Shown here: one piece after another, positions 42,992 through 51,678 of the stretch
Numbering within the stretch: the stretch's first letter is position 1
How the letters are laid out: every line of letters starts with the position of its first letter
Origin: an uncultured Erysipelotrichales bacterium
GTDB taxonomy: Bacteria; Bacillota_I; Bacilli_A; Erysipelotrichales; Coprobacillaceae
DNA: 64,000 nt
Assembly (NCBI GenBank): GCA_910579135.1
Contig: CAJTTM010000009.1
Location: 15,866 to 79,865 of the forward strand
Direction: 5' to 3'
The notes under the pieces: model-generated
The model's database searches: none
The model's input: the letters and a program-made list of their open reading frames with translations, nothing else
Told to the model about the DNA's origin: nothing
Translations under genes and position numbers: made by a program

Positions 42992-43735
42992 TTAATCTAA
43001 TGCAGCAATCATAGCTTTGTATGAATCTTCTACTAAAGAAGCTCCACCAACTAATGCTCCATCAATATCAGGTTGTTCTAATAAAGCTTTTAATCCTTCA
43101 GGTTTTACAGATCCACCATATTGAATTCTTACTTTATCAGCAACTTCTTGTCCATATAATTCAGCAACTACACTTCTAATATATGCACAAACATCTTGAG
43201 CAATTTCATTAGTAGCAGTTTTACCTGTACCAATAGCCCATACTGGTTCATATGCAATAACAACTCTGCTAGCACATTTTGGACAAACATCTTTGAAAGC
43301 AGCAACTGTTTGAGTTTTTACAACATCTTTAGTTGTTCCAGCTTCATATTCTTCTAATGTTTCACCAACACATACGATTGGAGTTAAATCATTCTTTAAT
43401 ACTTGAATCATTTTAGCATTAACTGTTTCATCAGTTTCACCAAAATATTGTCTTCTTTCAGAATGTCCTAAGATAACCCATTCAATTCCAATTTCTTTTA
43501 ACATTTCAACACTGACTTCTCCAGTGTAAGCACCACTATCTTTAAAATGGCAGTTTTCAGCTGCAACTAATAATTTCTTAGCTTCAGCTTTAGCAGTTTG
43601 TAAAGCTAAATATGGAGTTGCAATTCCCCAATCAGCACTATCTGTTACACTGCTATCTACTGCTTCAACAAATGCTTTAGTTTCAGCAATAGTTTTATTC
43701 ATTTTCCAGTTTCCTACGATAATTGGTTTTCTCAT
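42992..43735 (-). CDS. tpiA: Triose-phosphate isomerase
   Basis: 247 residues. Catalytic Lys in GNWKMNKT, His in LGHSERRQ, Glu in AYEPVWAIGTGKTA. Interconverts DHAP and glyceraldehyde-3-P. Second gene of a pgk-tpiA pair (20 bases apart); gap is not beside them in this window. Confidence 0.98.
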   Translation of the reverse strand: MRKPIIVGNWKMNKTIAETKAFVEAVDSSVTDSADWGIATPYLALQTAKAEAKKLLVAAENCHFKDSGAYTGEVSVEMLKEIGIEWVILGHSERRQYFGETDETVNAKMIQVLKNDLTPIVCVGETLEEYEAGTTKDVVKTQTVAAFKDVCPKCASRVVIAYEPVWAIGTGKTATNEIAQDVCAYIRSVVAELYGQEVADKVRIQYGGSVKPEGLKALLEQPDIDGALVGGASLVEDSYKAMIAALD

Positions 43736-43755
43736 TCTTCTAATCTCCCTATATA

Positions 43756-44940
43756 TTATTTATCATCAATTGCAGCAATACCTGGTAATACTTTACCTTC
43801 CATGTATTCTAATGAAGCTCCACCACCAGTAGAAATGTGAGATACTTTATCAGCATATCCTAATTTCATAACTGCAGCAGCACTATCTCCACCACCGATG
43901 ATTGTATTTGCTTCTGGTAAAGAAGCTAATGCTTCACATACTGAAATTGTACCCTTAGCGAATGTATCCATTTCAAATACACCCATTGGTCCATTCCAGA
44001 TAACTGTTTTAGCACCATTTAATGCATTCTCAATATTTTCAACTGATTTAGGCCCAATATCTAATCCCATGTACCCATCAGGAATATCTCCTTCAACAAC
44101 TTTGATATCTCCTTCTTCAGCAAATGCATTGTTAATAACTGTATCAACTGGTAAAATTAATTTATCTCCAGCTTTTTCAATTAAATCTTTCGCAACTTGA
44201 ACTCTATCTTCTTCTAATAAAGAAGTTCCAACAGTCTTACCTTGTGCTTTAGCGAATGTATATGACATACCTCCACCAACAATAACTTTATCAGCAATCT
44301 TTAATAAGTTTTCAATAACTAAGATCTTATCAGAAACTTTAGCACCACCTAAAATCGCAACCATTGGTCTTTCTGGATTACTTACAGCTTTTCCAATATA
44401 AGCAATTTCTTTTTCAACTAAGAAACCAGCTGCTGAAGGTAAATGTGCAGGGATTCCAGCTGTAGAAGCATGTGCTCTATGTACTGAACCAAATGCATCT
44501 TCTACAAATACATCCCCTAAAGATGCCCAATATGCACCTAATTCAGGATCATTTTTACTTTCACCTTTTTCATAACGAGTATTTTGTACTAAAATAACTT
44601 GTCCATTATCTGCAGCTTTAACGGCTTCTTCTAATTCTGGTCCTTTAGTGCAATCTACAAATTTTACGTCTACTCCTAATAATTCTGAAAGTCTAGGAGC
44701 AACAACTGCTAAATTATTTTTAGCTTTGTCTTCTTCAGTTTTTACTTTTCCTAAATGTGAGAATAATACAACTGCTTTAGGTTTTTGTTCTAATAAATAT
44801 TTTAATGTAGGTAAAGCAGCGACAATACGATTGTCATTTGTAATTTCTCCTGTTTCTTTGTCTCTTGGTACGTTGAAGTCAACACGAACTAATACTGTTT
44901 TTCCAGTGACTTCAATATCTCTAATTGTTTTTTTATCCAT
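43756..44940 (-). CDS. pgk: Phosphoglycerate kinase
   Basis: 394 residues. N-domain VLVRVDFNVP and FSHLGK, phosphate region AFGSVHRAHAST, C-domain nucleotide site AILGGAKVSDK and GGGDSAAAV. It generates ATP in glycolysis. ATG after AGGAGAG is chosen; a TTG two codons upstream gives a longer frame. Divergent from the rhodanese gene. Confidence 0.98.
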   Translation of the reverse strand: MDKKTIRDIEVTGKTVLVRVDFNVPRDKETGEITNDNRIVAALPTLKYLLEQKPKAVVLFSHLGKVKTEEDKAKNNLAVVAPRLSELLGVDVKFVDCTKGPELEEAVKAADNGQVILVQNTRYEKGESKNDPELGAYWASLGDVFVEDAFGSVHRAHASTAGIPAHLPSAAGFLVEKEIAYIGKAVSNPERPMVAILGGAKVSDKILVIENLLKIADKVIVGGGMSYTFAKAQGKTVGTSLLEEDRVQVAKDLIEKAGDKLILPVDTVINNAFAEEGDIKVVEGDIPDGYMGLDIGPKSVENIENALNGAKTVIWNGPMGVFEMDTFAKGTISVCEALASLPEANTIIGGGDSAAAVMKLGYADKVSHISTGGGASLEYMEGKVLPGIAAIDDK

Positions 44941-45027
44941 TTTCAACTCTCCTCCATAGAGAAATTATAACATTCTCAAACACACTTTTCAATTAATTTC
45001 ATATTATAATAATAAGGAGAATGTGTT

Positions 45028-45339
45028 ATGAACAATAGTATTTTTGTCGATATAAATCAAATCCAAGAAATCATGAATAAAAATGAAATAATTATAGATT
45101 TAAGAGATTCAATTGAGTATGATCAACTTCATATTAAAGGCTCTATCAATATCCCCTATGAAGAATTTTATAATCATAAATCAACATTAAAAAAAGACCA
45201 ACCAATCTATCTTATTTGTTATTCTGGAAACAAATCTAAAAGTCTTGCCTTAGAATTAAGAAATGAAGGCTATGAAGCTTATTCTTTCCAAGGTGGTTTT
45301 TACACTCTTACTCATCAAATCAATAACTCCTATTACTAA
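45028..45339 (+). CDS. Single-domain rhodanese-like protein
   Basis: 103 residues. One rhodanese domain: IIDLRDSIEYDQLHIKGSIN, then the active-site loop ICYSGNKSKSLA with the persulfide Cys, and GYEAYSFQGGFYTL. Sulfur carrier or thiosulfate sulfurtransferase; partner unknown. SD AAGGAG. Monocistronic, bordered by a strong two-way terminator. Confidence 0.92.
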   Translation: MNNSIFVDINQIQEIMNKNEIIIDLRDSIEYDQLHIKGSINIPYEEFYNHKSTLKKDQPIYLICYSGNKSKSLALELRNEGYEAYSFQGGFYTLTHQINNSYY

Positions 45340-45352
45340 ATAATAACTATTT

Positions 45353-45394
45353 AAAAAAAGTATCTAGACTTCGTAAAAAGTCAAGATACTTTTC
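45353..45394. terminator. Two-way terminator after the rhodanese gene
   Basis: AAAAAGTATCT-GACTT / AAGTC-AGATACTTTT with one internal mismatch; T-runs on both strands. Confidence 0.8.
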
Positions 45395-45395
45395 A

Positions 45396-45433
45396 CTTCA
45401 TTAAGCTTCTTACTAGCGTACGCTGTAATGAAA
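45396..45433. repeat. Second hairpin next to the terminator
   Basis: TTCATTA-AGC pairs with GCT-TAATGAA (one base bulged) around an 15-base loop. It has no T-run, and lies between the stop of the 92-residue gene and the terminator. Role unknown. Confidence 0.4.
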
Positions 45434-45435
45434 TT

Positions 45436-45714
45436 TTATACATCCTCTTTATGATTAAAATGACTATCAATGATTTTCTGTATTTTATCTATACTTTTCT
45501 TCAATGATTCTATATCATCATGACTATCATTTGTATCTAATTGAGATTGTTGTAATCCTTCCCATGCAGAAGAAGCAGATAAAATATCTCCTACAACATT
45601 AAACCAAGCACCAATAGCTCCTTGTTCATTAACATTTAATTCTTCAATAAGTAAATAACTGACTGCAACAGCACTTGTAGTAAATGTTAGAGGATGGATA
45701 TTTGAATAATTCAT
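45436..45714 (-). CDS. Hypothetical protein, 92 residues
   Basis: N-terminal MNYSNIHPLTFTTSAVAVSY followed by LIEELNVNEQGAIGAWFNVV and a charged amphipathic C-terminal helix (HDDIESLKKSIDKIQKII) that may form a coiled coil. No signal peptide. The ATG seven bases after AGGTGA is chosen over an upstream TTG. No family of known function recognised. Its place after the glycosylation gene set may be fortuitous. Confidence 0.55.
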   Translation of the reverse strand: MNYSNIHPLTFTTSAVAVSYLLIEELNVNEQGAIGAWFNVVGDILSASSAWEGLQQSQLDTNDSHDDIESLKKSIDKIQKIIDSHFNHKEDV

Positions 45715-45765
45715 AGTCAATCACCTAACTTAGTATATTCAAAACAAAGAATCATGTGAATAACG

Positions 45766-47892
45766 TTATGATTTTTTTATTTCATGATAGTAGCCATAAT
45801 TTAATATAATTATAGATATCACCATAAATATAGATAAACATACATTTTCTTTTGTCCTTAAAGTTGATGACTCTTCTTGATGATAAACACTCATAAAAAT
45901 ATCATAGTTCTTTTCTTGATTATCTACAAAGCATTTCCCTTGATACTGATCTAGTACATATCTTTTTCTATAAAATACTTGTAAACTATTATCTTGAGAT
46001 AATGAATTGATTTTGACATAATATTTTTGTCTATGTTTTGGTTTTATATTTTTAAAATGAAATGTTATTGTATTGCCTGTACACTGTGATGAATCAAAAT
46101 TCTGATGAACTAATACAGTATTATTTTCATCCAATATAGATAATGTATGCCCTGAAGACTTCTCTATTTCTTCTACTCTTAAAGATAAATGATTAAATTC
46201 CTTTGAACTATAGAACTCTTGTATAACTTCTCCTTCATTTATCATAATTGGTTCTAAGAATGCACTTGTAGCACTTTTGATAATATAATTCTTATGTTCT
46301 ATCTTTTCACTTAATGTCAGAAACATATTTAAAGATAGAACAATTGTAAACATTATACTCATCAAAGGTATTGTTCTTAACATTGAAAAAGATCTTATAT
46401 GCTTAGATACATAACCAACAGACAAACTCACTCCATTTTGAGAAAGCATAAACATAATAAGTAAAAATGGTGCAGAATATATTCCCTTTGCTTCCCATAA
46501 TATATAAAAGACAATTCCACCTATCAAAGAAACAACCATAAAAAAGTATTTTTGATCAATATATCCCTTTAATAAATGACATATTTCTATAAATATAAAG
46601 AATAAAGTAACAATACGAAAGGCTACAGCATAAGCATAAAGTAATCCTTGATTATCACCTACAATAAAAGAATATAAACGATTATAATCTTCTGCTTGAG
46701 AAAATCTCACATCTATTCTAGAAAAACCATCAGACCATGTTGTAATCATCTTTTTTCCATATAATTCTATTGTACCAAAAAATCCTAAATCTTTATAATG
46801 TTCAATTGTTTTATTGATAGTTGCTTTTGTTTTTGCTTCTTTGGTATCAAACGATAAAGTATATTGTACATCCTTAGGATCATTTAAACCTTCTCCATGA
46901 GAACTCATCATTAACCAATGAGTAATGGGGAAGTTTTGATTAGATATAGAACCAAAATATTTATTATTTAATTGACTTATCAAGTTATATGAAAATATAA
47001 TAGATATCACTATAGATATCATAATTCTTAAATATTTTTTATAATTTCTATGCTTTATAAGGAGAATGATTGCACTTATAAACATTGCAATAAAAGGAAT
47101 AAGAGCAGTGGGTCTAATAAAATACCCTACAATAACAACGATTCCTTCAAGTATACTTAATAATATTTCTATTTTATAATTATCTGTTTTATATAGACAT
47201 ATTCCTAAATAAATAATCAACATTGACAAAGGAATACTAAATGTACAAGTATAAACCCAAAAAGTTATTCCATAATAAATAGGATTTAATGCAGAAAAAA
47301 CTAATACCTTTGTAGCAGTCTTTATATTGAACATTTTCTTTGTAATCAACCAAGTTAGTAGTATTCCTATAAGCATACATATGACATTAATGATATAAAA
47401 TGGTAAATATACATTTTTTATCCCAAAGAAATGAATAATAACAAATATATATTTAAAAACAATTGTCATCAAATAGTTATTAGAATACGCACCAAAATAA
47501 TATCCATATAAATCTTGAGAAGTTACAGTTAAATGATTGTTTTGTGAAAGATGGGCTGCTTGATCTAACATAGCATATGAATCAGTTATTGGTAATATTT
47601 GTAAGTTGTAAAGTAAGAAAACAAAAACAAGTGTTACGAATATAAATAATATAATGCTTGTTATATATAATTGTTTTTTACTCATAGAATTGATTTTTTT
47701 AAACACGTATAAAATCAATCCAATAAGTAAAAAAAGAAGAAAACAAACAAATAAGATATTTAAGACTATATTTTCTTTTCCCAATGAAAACCCTTGAATA
47801 AAAGAAAATGAACCTAGAAAAATAACACCAAATAAAAACAACCCAAATATAAGAACGATTTTCTGAAAATGATTGATAAACTTCTCTAACAT
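45766..47892 (-). CDS. Large polytopic membrane protein, probable glycosyltransferase
   Basis: 708 residues with about a dozen membrane helices, an extracellular loop after the second helix pair (TDSYAMLDQAAHLSQNNHLT, with an acidic motif as in GT-C enzymes), and a C-terminal extracytoplasmic beta domain (~residues 540-675) before a last helix. This fits the third, transferring component of GtrA/GtrB-type systems, moving a sugar from polyprenyl phosphate to a wall polymer outside the cell. Acceptor and sugar unknown. Follows gtrA by 7-14 bases with SD GGGAGG. Confidence 0.7.
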   Translation of the reverse strand: MLEKFINHFQKIVLIFGLFLFGVIFLGSFSFIQGFSLGKENIVLNILFVCFLLFLLIGLILYVFKKINSMSKKQLYITSIILFIFVTLVFVFLLYNLQILPITDSYAMLDQAAHLSQNNHLTVTSQDLYGYYFGAYSNNYLMTIVFKYIFVIIHFFGIKNVYLPFYIINVICMLIGILLTWLITKKMFNIKTATKVLVFSALNPIYYGITFWVYTCTFSIPLSMLIIYLGICLYKTDNYKIEILLSILEGIVVIVGYFIRPTALIPFIAMFISAIILLIKHRNYKKYLRIMISIVISIIFSYNLISQLNNKYFGSISNQNFPITHWLMMSSHGEGLNDPKDVQYTLSFDTKEAKTKATINKTIEHYKDLGFFGTIELYGKKMITTWSDGFSRIDVRFSQAEDYNRLYSFIVGDNQGLLYAYAVAFRIVTLFFIFIEICHLLKGYIDQKYFFMVVSLIGGIVFYILWEAKGIYSAPFLLIMFMLSQNGVSLSVGYVSKHIRSFSMLRTIPLMSIMFTIVLSLNMFLTLSEKIEHKNYIIKSATSAFLEPIMINEGEVIQEFYSSKEFNHLSLRVEEIEKSSGHTLSILDENNTVLVHQNFDSSQCTGNTITFHFKNIKPKHRQKYYVKINSLSQDNSLQVFYRKRYVLDQYQGKCFVDNQEKNYDIFMSVYHQEESSTLRTKENVCLSIFMVISIIILNYGYYHEIKKS

Positions 47893-47905
47893 CTTTTTCC
47901 TCCCA

Positions 47906-48298
47906 TCATTGATTAAAGACCAAAAATTTACTAATAAAATAATTCCCCATAATCACAATAACTTGAGTAAAAAGTTTTGAAATCATAGGCTGAATTCCTA
48001 ATATATTATGAAGAAGAAAAACACCTCCTACTTCTATAATCATTGTAGAAACTCTCGCTCCACAAAATTTAGACATTTCAATAAAGATATTTCTTAAACC
48101 TTCTTCTTTTGAATGAAATACATAAATTCTATTTGTAATATAAGCAAAAAGAATAGATAGTGATACAGAAATAATATTACTTACTGTTACATCTATTTTT
48201 AATATTTTATATAATAATGTATATGACAAAAGATTAACTAAAGTTGTGAGAATTCCTACAACAATATAACTTATAACTTCTTTATTTATTCTTTTCAT
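47906..48298 (-). CDS. GtrA-family membrane protein
   Basis: 130 residues with four membrane helices. VISYIVVGILTTLVNLLSYT and FAYITNRIYVFHSKEEG, with the FxxxNrxyVF motif between helices 2 and 3, are characteristic. GtrA proteins are thought to flip polyprenyl-phosphate-linked sugars. The start overlaps the GT2 gene stop (ATGA), consistent with joint production. Confidence 0.9.
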   Translation of the reverse strand: MKRINKEVISYIVVGILTTLVNLLSYTLLYKILKIDVTVSNIISVSLSILFAYITNRIYVFHSKEEGLRNIFIEMSKFCGARVSTMIIEVGGVFLLHNILGIQPMISKLFTQVIVIMGNYFISKFLVFNQ

Positions 48299-49266
48299 AC
48301 ATGACCTCTATTATTCTTACTTTGATATGTACGATCACTTATAATATATCGTGGTCTTGCTTTCACTTCCATATATATTTTACCAATATATTCACCAATT
48401 ATTCCCATACCTACTAATTCAATACCACCTACAAGAAAAACAATTGTCGTTATATATATCCATTGAATCATTTTCCCTTGAGTAAAATAAGTCACCAATA
48501 AAGATAATGCTCCTAAAATACTTAAAATAACAATAATAATTCCTAAAGTCATAACCATTCTTATCGGTTTTACAGATAAACTCGTAATACCATCAAAAGC
48601 TAAGGCAAGCATCTTCTTTAAAGGATAATGACTTTCTCCTGCAATCCTTTCATGTCTTTCATAATAAACACTTGTACTTTTAAAACCAACAAGTGGAAAC
48701 ATTCCCCTTAAAAATAAGTTCACTTCTTTAAAACTAGAAAATTCTTCTAACACTTGACTAGAAACAAGGCGATAATCAGCATGATTATAAACAACATCTG
48801 CTCCCATCCAATTAAGAAACTTATAAAATCCTTGGGCAGTCAATCTTTTAAAGAAAGTATCTGTATCTCTTTTACTTCTTACACCATAAACAATCTCTGC
48901 CCCATTTAAATATTCTTTAATCATCTCATCCATAGCATTGATATCATCTTGTCCATCACAATCAATAGAGATAGTGATATCACACTTTTCTTTTGCTTCC
49001 ATTAATCCAGCTAAAACTGCATTCTGATGTCCTCTATTTCTACTTTGACATATCCCTATATAATGATCATCTTTTAATGATAATTCTTGTATGATATCCC
49101 ATGTTTTATCTTTTGAACCATCATTCACAAACATAATTCTACTTTTATTATCAATAAGTTCCTTTTCTATTAGACTTTTTATTTTATCTAAAAACATTTG
49201 ACATGTAATAGGAAGAACTTCCTCCTCATTATAACAAGGTATAACAATATATAAGATTGGTTTCAT
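48295..49266 (-). CDS. GT2 polyprenyl-phosphate glycosyltransferase (GtrB type)
   Basis: 323 residues. Cytosolic GT-A domain with IVIPCYNEEEVLP, FVNDGSKDKTW, the metal site SIDCDGQDD and QSRNRGHQNAVLAGL; two C-terminal membrane helices. It loads a sugar from a nucleotide donor on undecaprenyl phosphate. First gene of the three-gene set; SD GGAGG. The sugar cannot be told from the sequence. Confidence 0.92.
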   Translation of the reverse strand: MKPILYIVIPCYNEEEVLPITCQMFLDKIKSLIEKELIDNKSRIMFVNDGSKDKTWDIIQELSLKDDHYIGICQSRNRGHQNAVLAGLMEAKEKCDITISIDCDGQDDINAMDEMIKEYLNGAEIVYGVRSKRDTDTFFKRLTAQGFYKFLNWMGADVVYNHADYRLVSSQVLEEFSSFKEVNLFLRGMFPLVGFKSTSVYYERHERIAGESHYPLKKMLALAFDGITSLSVKPIRMVMTLGIIIVILSILGALSLLVTYFTQGKMIQWIYITTIVFLVGGIELVGMGIIGEYIGKIYMEVKARPRYIISDRTYQSKNNRGHV

Positions 49267-49601
49267 AAAACGACCTCCTTATAAACAATTAAAATCTAAT
49301 AATACGTTCTTTAAACAAAGTCCTTTATAATAATAGCGCTGTAGTATGGAATTACTGTGAAAATTATATGAAGTTGTTGTGTATGTTTATAAGTTAGCAC
49401 AATTATTTTAAAAGAATACTTCTAAATATCTTATAAAATTATTAAAAAGTATGGATTAAATCAAAGTAAAGAGTAATATCTTATTAATTATTTTTTATAT
49501 CATTAATTTCTTTAATCAATATTTAAAGTTTTATTATTACTCTATAAAAAAATGAAGAATCCAATCTTTGTTATCCTTCAGTATATTTTACTATCATACT
49601 T
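49267..49601. other. Intergenic region upstream of the glycosylation genes
   Basis: AT-rich, no coding frame of note. Only -10-like hexamers are seen on the minus strand without a matched -35. The left half probably holds the promoter of the GT2-gtrA operon; the right end contains the terminator of the next minus-strand gene. Confidence 0.4.
49545..49580 (-). terminator. Terminator of the 76-residue gene
   Basis: GAAGGAT / ATTCTTC stem (one G-U) and seven T on the minus strand. Confidence 0.6.
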
Positions 49602-49832
49602 TTACTCATCAACTATTTCAATATTGTAAACTCTTTTTCCATTTTTGGATTTCTCATTATCTAAACAATCCCTTAAAGATTTTCTTTTATCCTTCAATTG
49701 GCTTGATTCTTTTGTTCGCTTTAATTTTGTTTCTTGAGGGATAATGAAGACGTTATTAGTAAAAGAATTTAAACTTCTATCATCAAGAGATTTATACATA
49801 TTAGCTAATTGTTTAAACATTTCTGTTGACAC
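49602..49832 (-). CDS. Hypothetical protein, about 76 residues
   Basis: Charged product (STEMFKQLANMYKSLDDRSL at the start; Lys/Arg-rich middle; ends YNIEIVDE). Start choice is uncertain: a GTG follows AGGAGG at ten bases and is taken here; an ATG pair nine codons upstream has no SD. No family or domain recognised. Divergent from the AlbA_2 gene, so a link to it is possible but unproven. Confidence 0.45.
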   Translation of the reverse strand: MSTEMFKQLANMYKSLDDRSLNSFTNNVFIIPQETKLKRTKESSQLKDKRKSLRDCLDNEKSKNGKRVYNIEIVDE

Positions 49833-49990
49833 TACTCCTACACCTCCTATTTTCATCATACCATGATTACTTTTTTATTTAATATATAATTTATTCTTAA
49901 AATTTAACCATTTTATTATAAAAATCCAATGAATAAAATGATTAATCAGTGTATAATATATAAAGAGAATATAATGAAAGGTGGGATAGT

Positions 49991-51511
49991 ATGAATTTAA
50001 ATGATTTACAACAATATGCTTATCATATTATTGAAAACAATAGAGCAGAATGTGATTATATTGAGTATAAAAAATCACATTTACAAGAAGACAAGATTTT
50101 AAAAACAATATGTGCTTATGCTAATAATTATATGAATCGGGATTATGGTTTTTTATTTATTGGAATTGAAGAAGTAAATGATATGCAAAATAACATAAAA
50201 GCGATTCCTTTAAGACCAATTAGTGGATTAGAAGAGGGTCAACTAGAGGCTATTGAAAACAAAATTAAATCTTTATTTAAGTATATTCAACCTACCCCTG
50301 TATGTCATTTTATTTCTAATCAAATTGATAATAAATGGTATTTAGTTATTATTGTCGAACCAAGCATGAAATTAACTGAAGTCACAGAAAAAGGTGCTCG
50401 TGCAACTAACCTACATAAAGGTGGCCGTTATATCCGTGTTAACAGAGATTCTGTACTACCTACTCCTAGACAAGAGTTTGAATTATTAAGAAAATTCGCA
50501 GGTTATTCTTTTTGTGATGATTTCCATGATACTGCTACGCTTGATGATTTAAATTATGAATATATGAAAGAATATCTTGTTAAAACTCAAGCGGCTCAAG
50601 ATTTAAGAAAACTACCAAAAGAAGAGATGGCAAAAGCCCTAAAACTTGTTGGTGATGAAGAATTTAATAAAGATAGAGTTAAAAATTTTGCATTATTAAT
50701 GTTCGCAGACAGACCAGAAGATTATATTCCAGGAGCTCATGTTGAAATTATTACAGAGAGCAAAGACGGAACTTCTAGAATGAGTTCTGAAAAGTTTGAT
50801 GGACCAATTTGGATTCAGGCACAACAAGTAAGAAATTATTTCAAAGATAGAATAGAACGATCATATACGATTAGAGAGAGTGGAAATATTTATCATCGTA
50901 TTGTCAAAAACTGGCCTGATACAGCATGGAATGAATTTTCTACTAATATGATTCTTCATAAAAATTATGATAATCCTAATTATGCAGGAATTTATATATA
51001 CCCTGATCGTATTTCATTTACAAATCACAATAGACCGTTACCTCCTTTATCAATTCAAGATTTAAATGAAAAAACAAGTTTTGATATTAGATCATATTTA
51101 AATCCCCAAATAAAGGATATGTTTTATGCTTTACATTTAATTGAATCCTATGGTTCAGGTATTAGAAGAGCTAAAAATGCTTTAATAGATAATGGTAATG
51201 AATTGCCTCAATTTTTCCCTAATAACGAACATGATGACTATACTCAAGTTATTATGTATATTAATCAAGAATATAAAGAATATGAAGATCAAGATGATAA
51301 ACCAATTCATACTAATATCATTAAACTACCAAAAAATCAAAAAATTGTTTATGAAACTATTTTTAATAATCCGGGGCTTAGAATTCCTTCAATTAGTAAA
51401 TTATGTGGATTAAAGGAACGTAGTGTAGAAAATGCAATTAGAAAATTAAAAAAACAAAATTTAGTAGAATATATAGGTACAAAAAAAGACGGAGGATATT
51501 ATGTCAATTAA
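49991..51511 (+). CDS. AlbA_2-domain putative transcriptional regulator / ATP-binding protein
   Basis: 506 residues. N-terminal Schlafen-type AlbA_2 domain (ECDYIEYKKSH, IGIEEV), C-terminal HATPase_c_4-like part (WNEFSTNMILHKNYDN, IYPDRISFTNHNRPLPPL, ALHLIESYGSGIRRAKNAL) and a winged helix at the end (IPSISKLCGLKERSVENAIR). These proteins are common in gut Firmicutes and Bacteroides, often annotated as regulators; some are defence-linked. After the TAA the frame continues with a KYGL repeat tail. SD AAAGGTGGG. Confidence 0.85.
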   Translation: MNLNDLQQYAYHIIENNRAECDYIEYKKSHLQEDKILKTICAYANNYMNRDYGFLFIGIEEVNDMQNNIKAIPLRPISGLEEGQLEAIENKIKSLFKYIQPTPVCHFISNQIDNKWYLVIIVEPSMKLTEVTEKGARATNLHKGGRYIRVNRDSVLPTPRQEFELLRKFAGYSFCDDFHDTATLDDLNYEYMKEYLVKTQAAQDLRKLPKEEMAKALKLVGDEEFNKDRVKNFALLMFADRPEDYIPGAHVEIITESKDGTSRMSSEKFDGPIWIQAQQVRNYFKDRIERSYTIRESGNIYHRIVKNWPDTAWNEFSTNMILHKNYDNPNYAGIYIYPDRISFTNHNRPLPPLSIQDLNEKTSFDIRSYLNPQIKDMFYALHLIESYGSGIRRAKNALIDNGNELPQFFPNNEHDDYTQVIMYINQEYKEYEDQDDKPIHTNIIKLPKNQKIVYETIFNNPGLRIPSISKLCGLKERSVENAIRKLKKQNLVEYIGTKKDGGYYVN

Positions 51512-51586
51512 AAGTACGGATTAAAGTACGGATTAAAGTACGGATTAAAATATGGTATTAAACAATATTATATTTCTCTCAATTAA
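51512..51586 (+). repeat. In-frame 12-bp tandem repeat after the AlbA_2 stop
   Basis: AAGTACGGATTA occurs three times perfectly and a fourth time degenerate. In the frame of the preceding gene, past its TAA, it reads KYGL-KYGL-KYGL-KYGI then KQYYISLN and stop. Such KYGL/KDGL tails are known at the ends of AlbA_2 proteins. Confidence 0.8.
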
Positions 51587-51627
51587 AAGCCTTATCCTCC
51601 ATTTAAATATTTTTCAAATATTAATTA

Positions 51628-51659
51628 TAAAACAGAGATGATTTAATATCCATCTCTGT
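51628..51659 (-). terminator. Terminator of the secreted Ig-like/Fn3 gene
   Basis: CAGAGATG / CATCTCTG with a 10-base loop and TTTTAT on the minus strand. Confidence 0.8.
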
Positions 51660-51678
51660 ATTTATTTACCTTAAATTT

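Noticed and set aside
43898..44959. Plus-strand open frames across pgk
   Set aside because: Antisense shadows of a highly conserved gene with no SD or independent signal.
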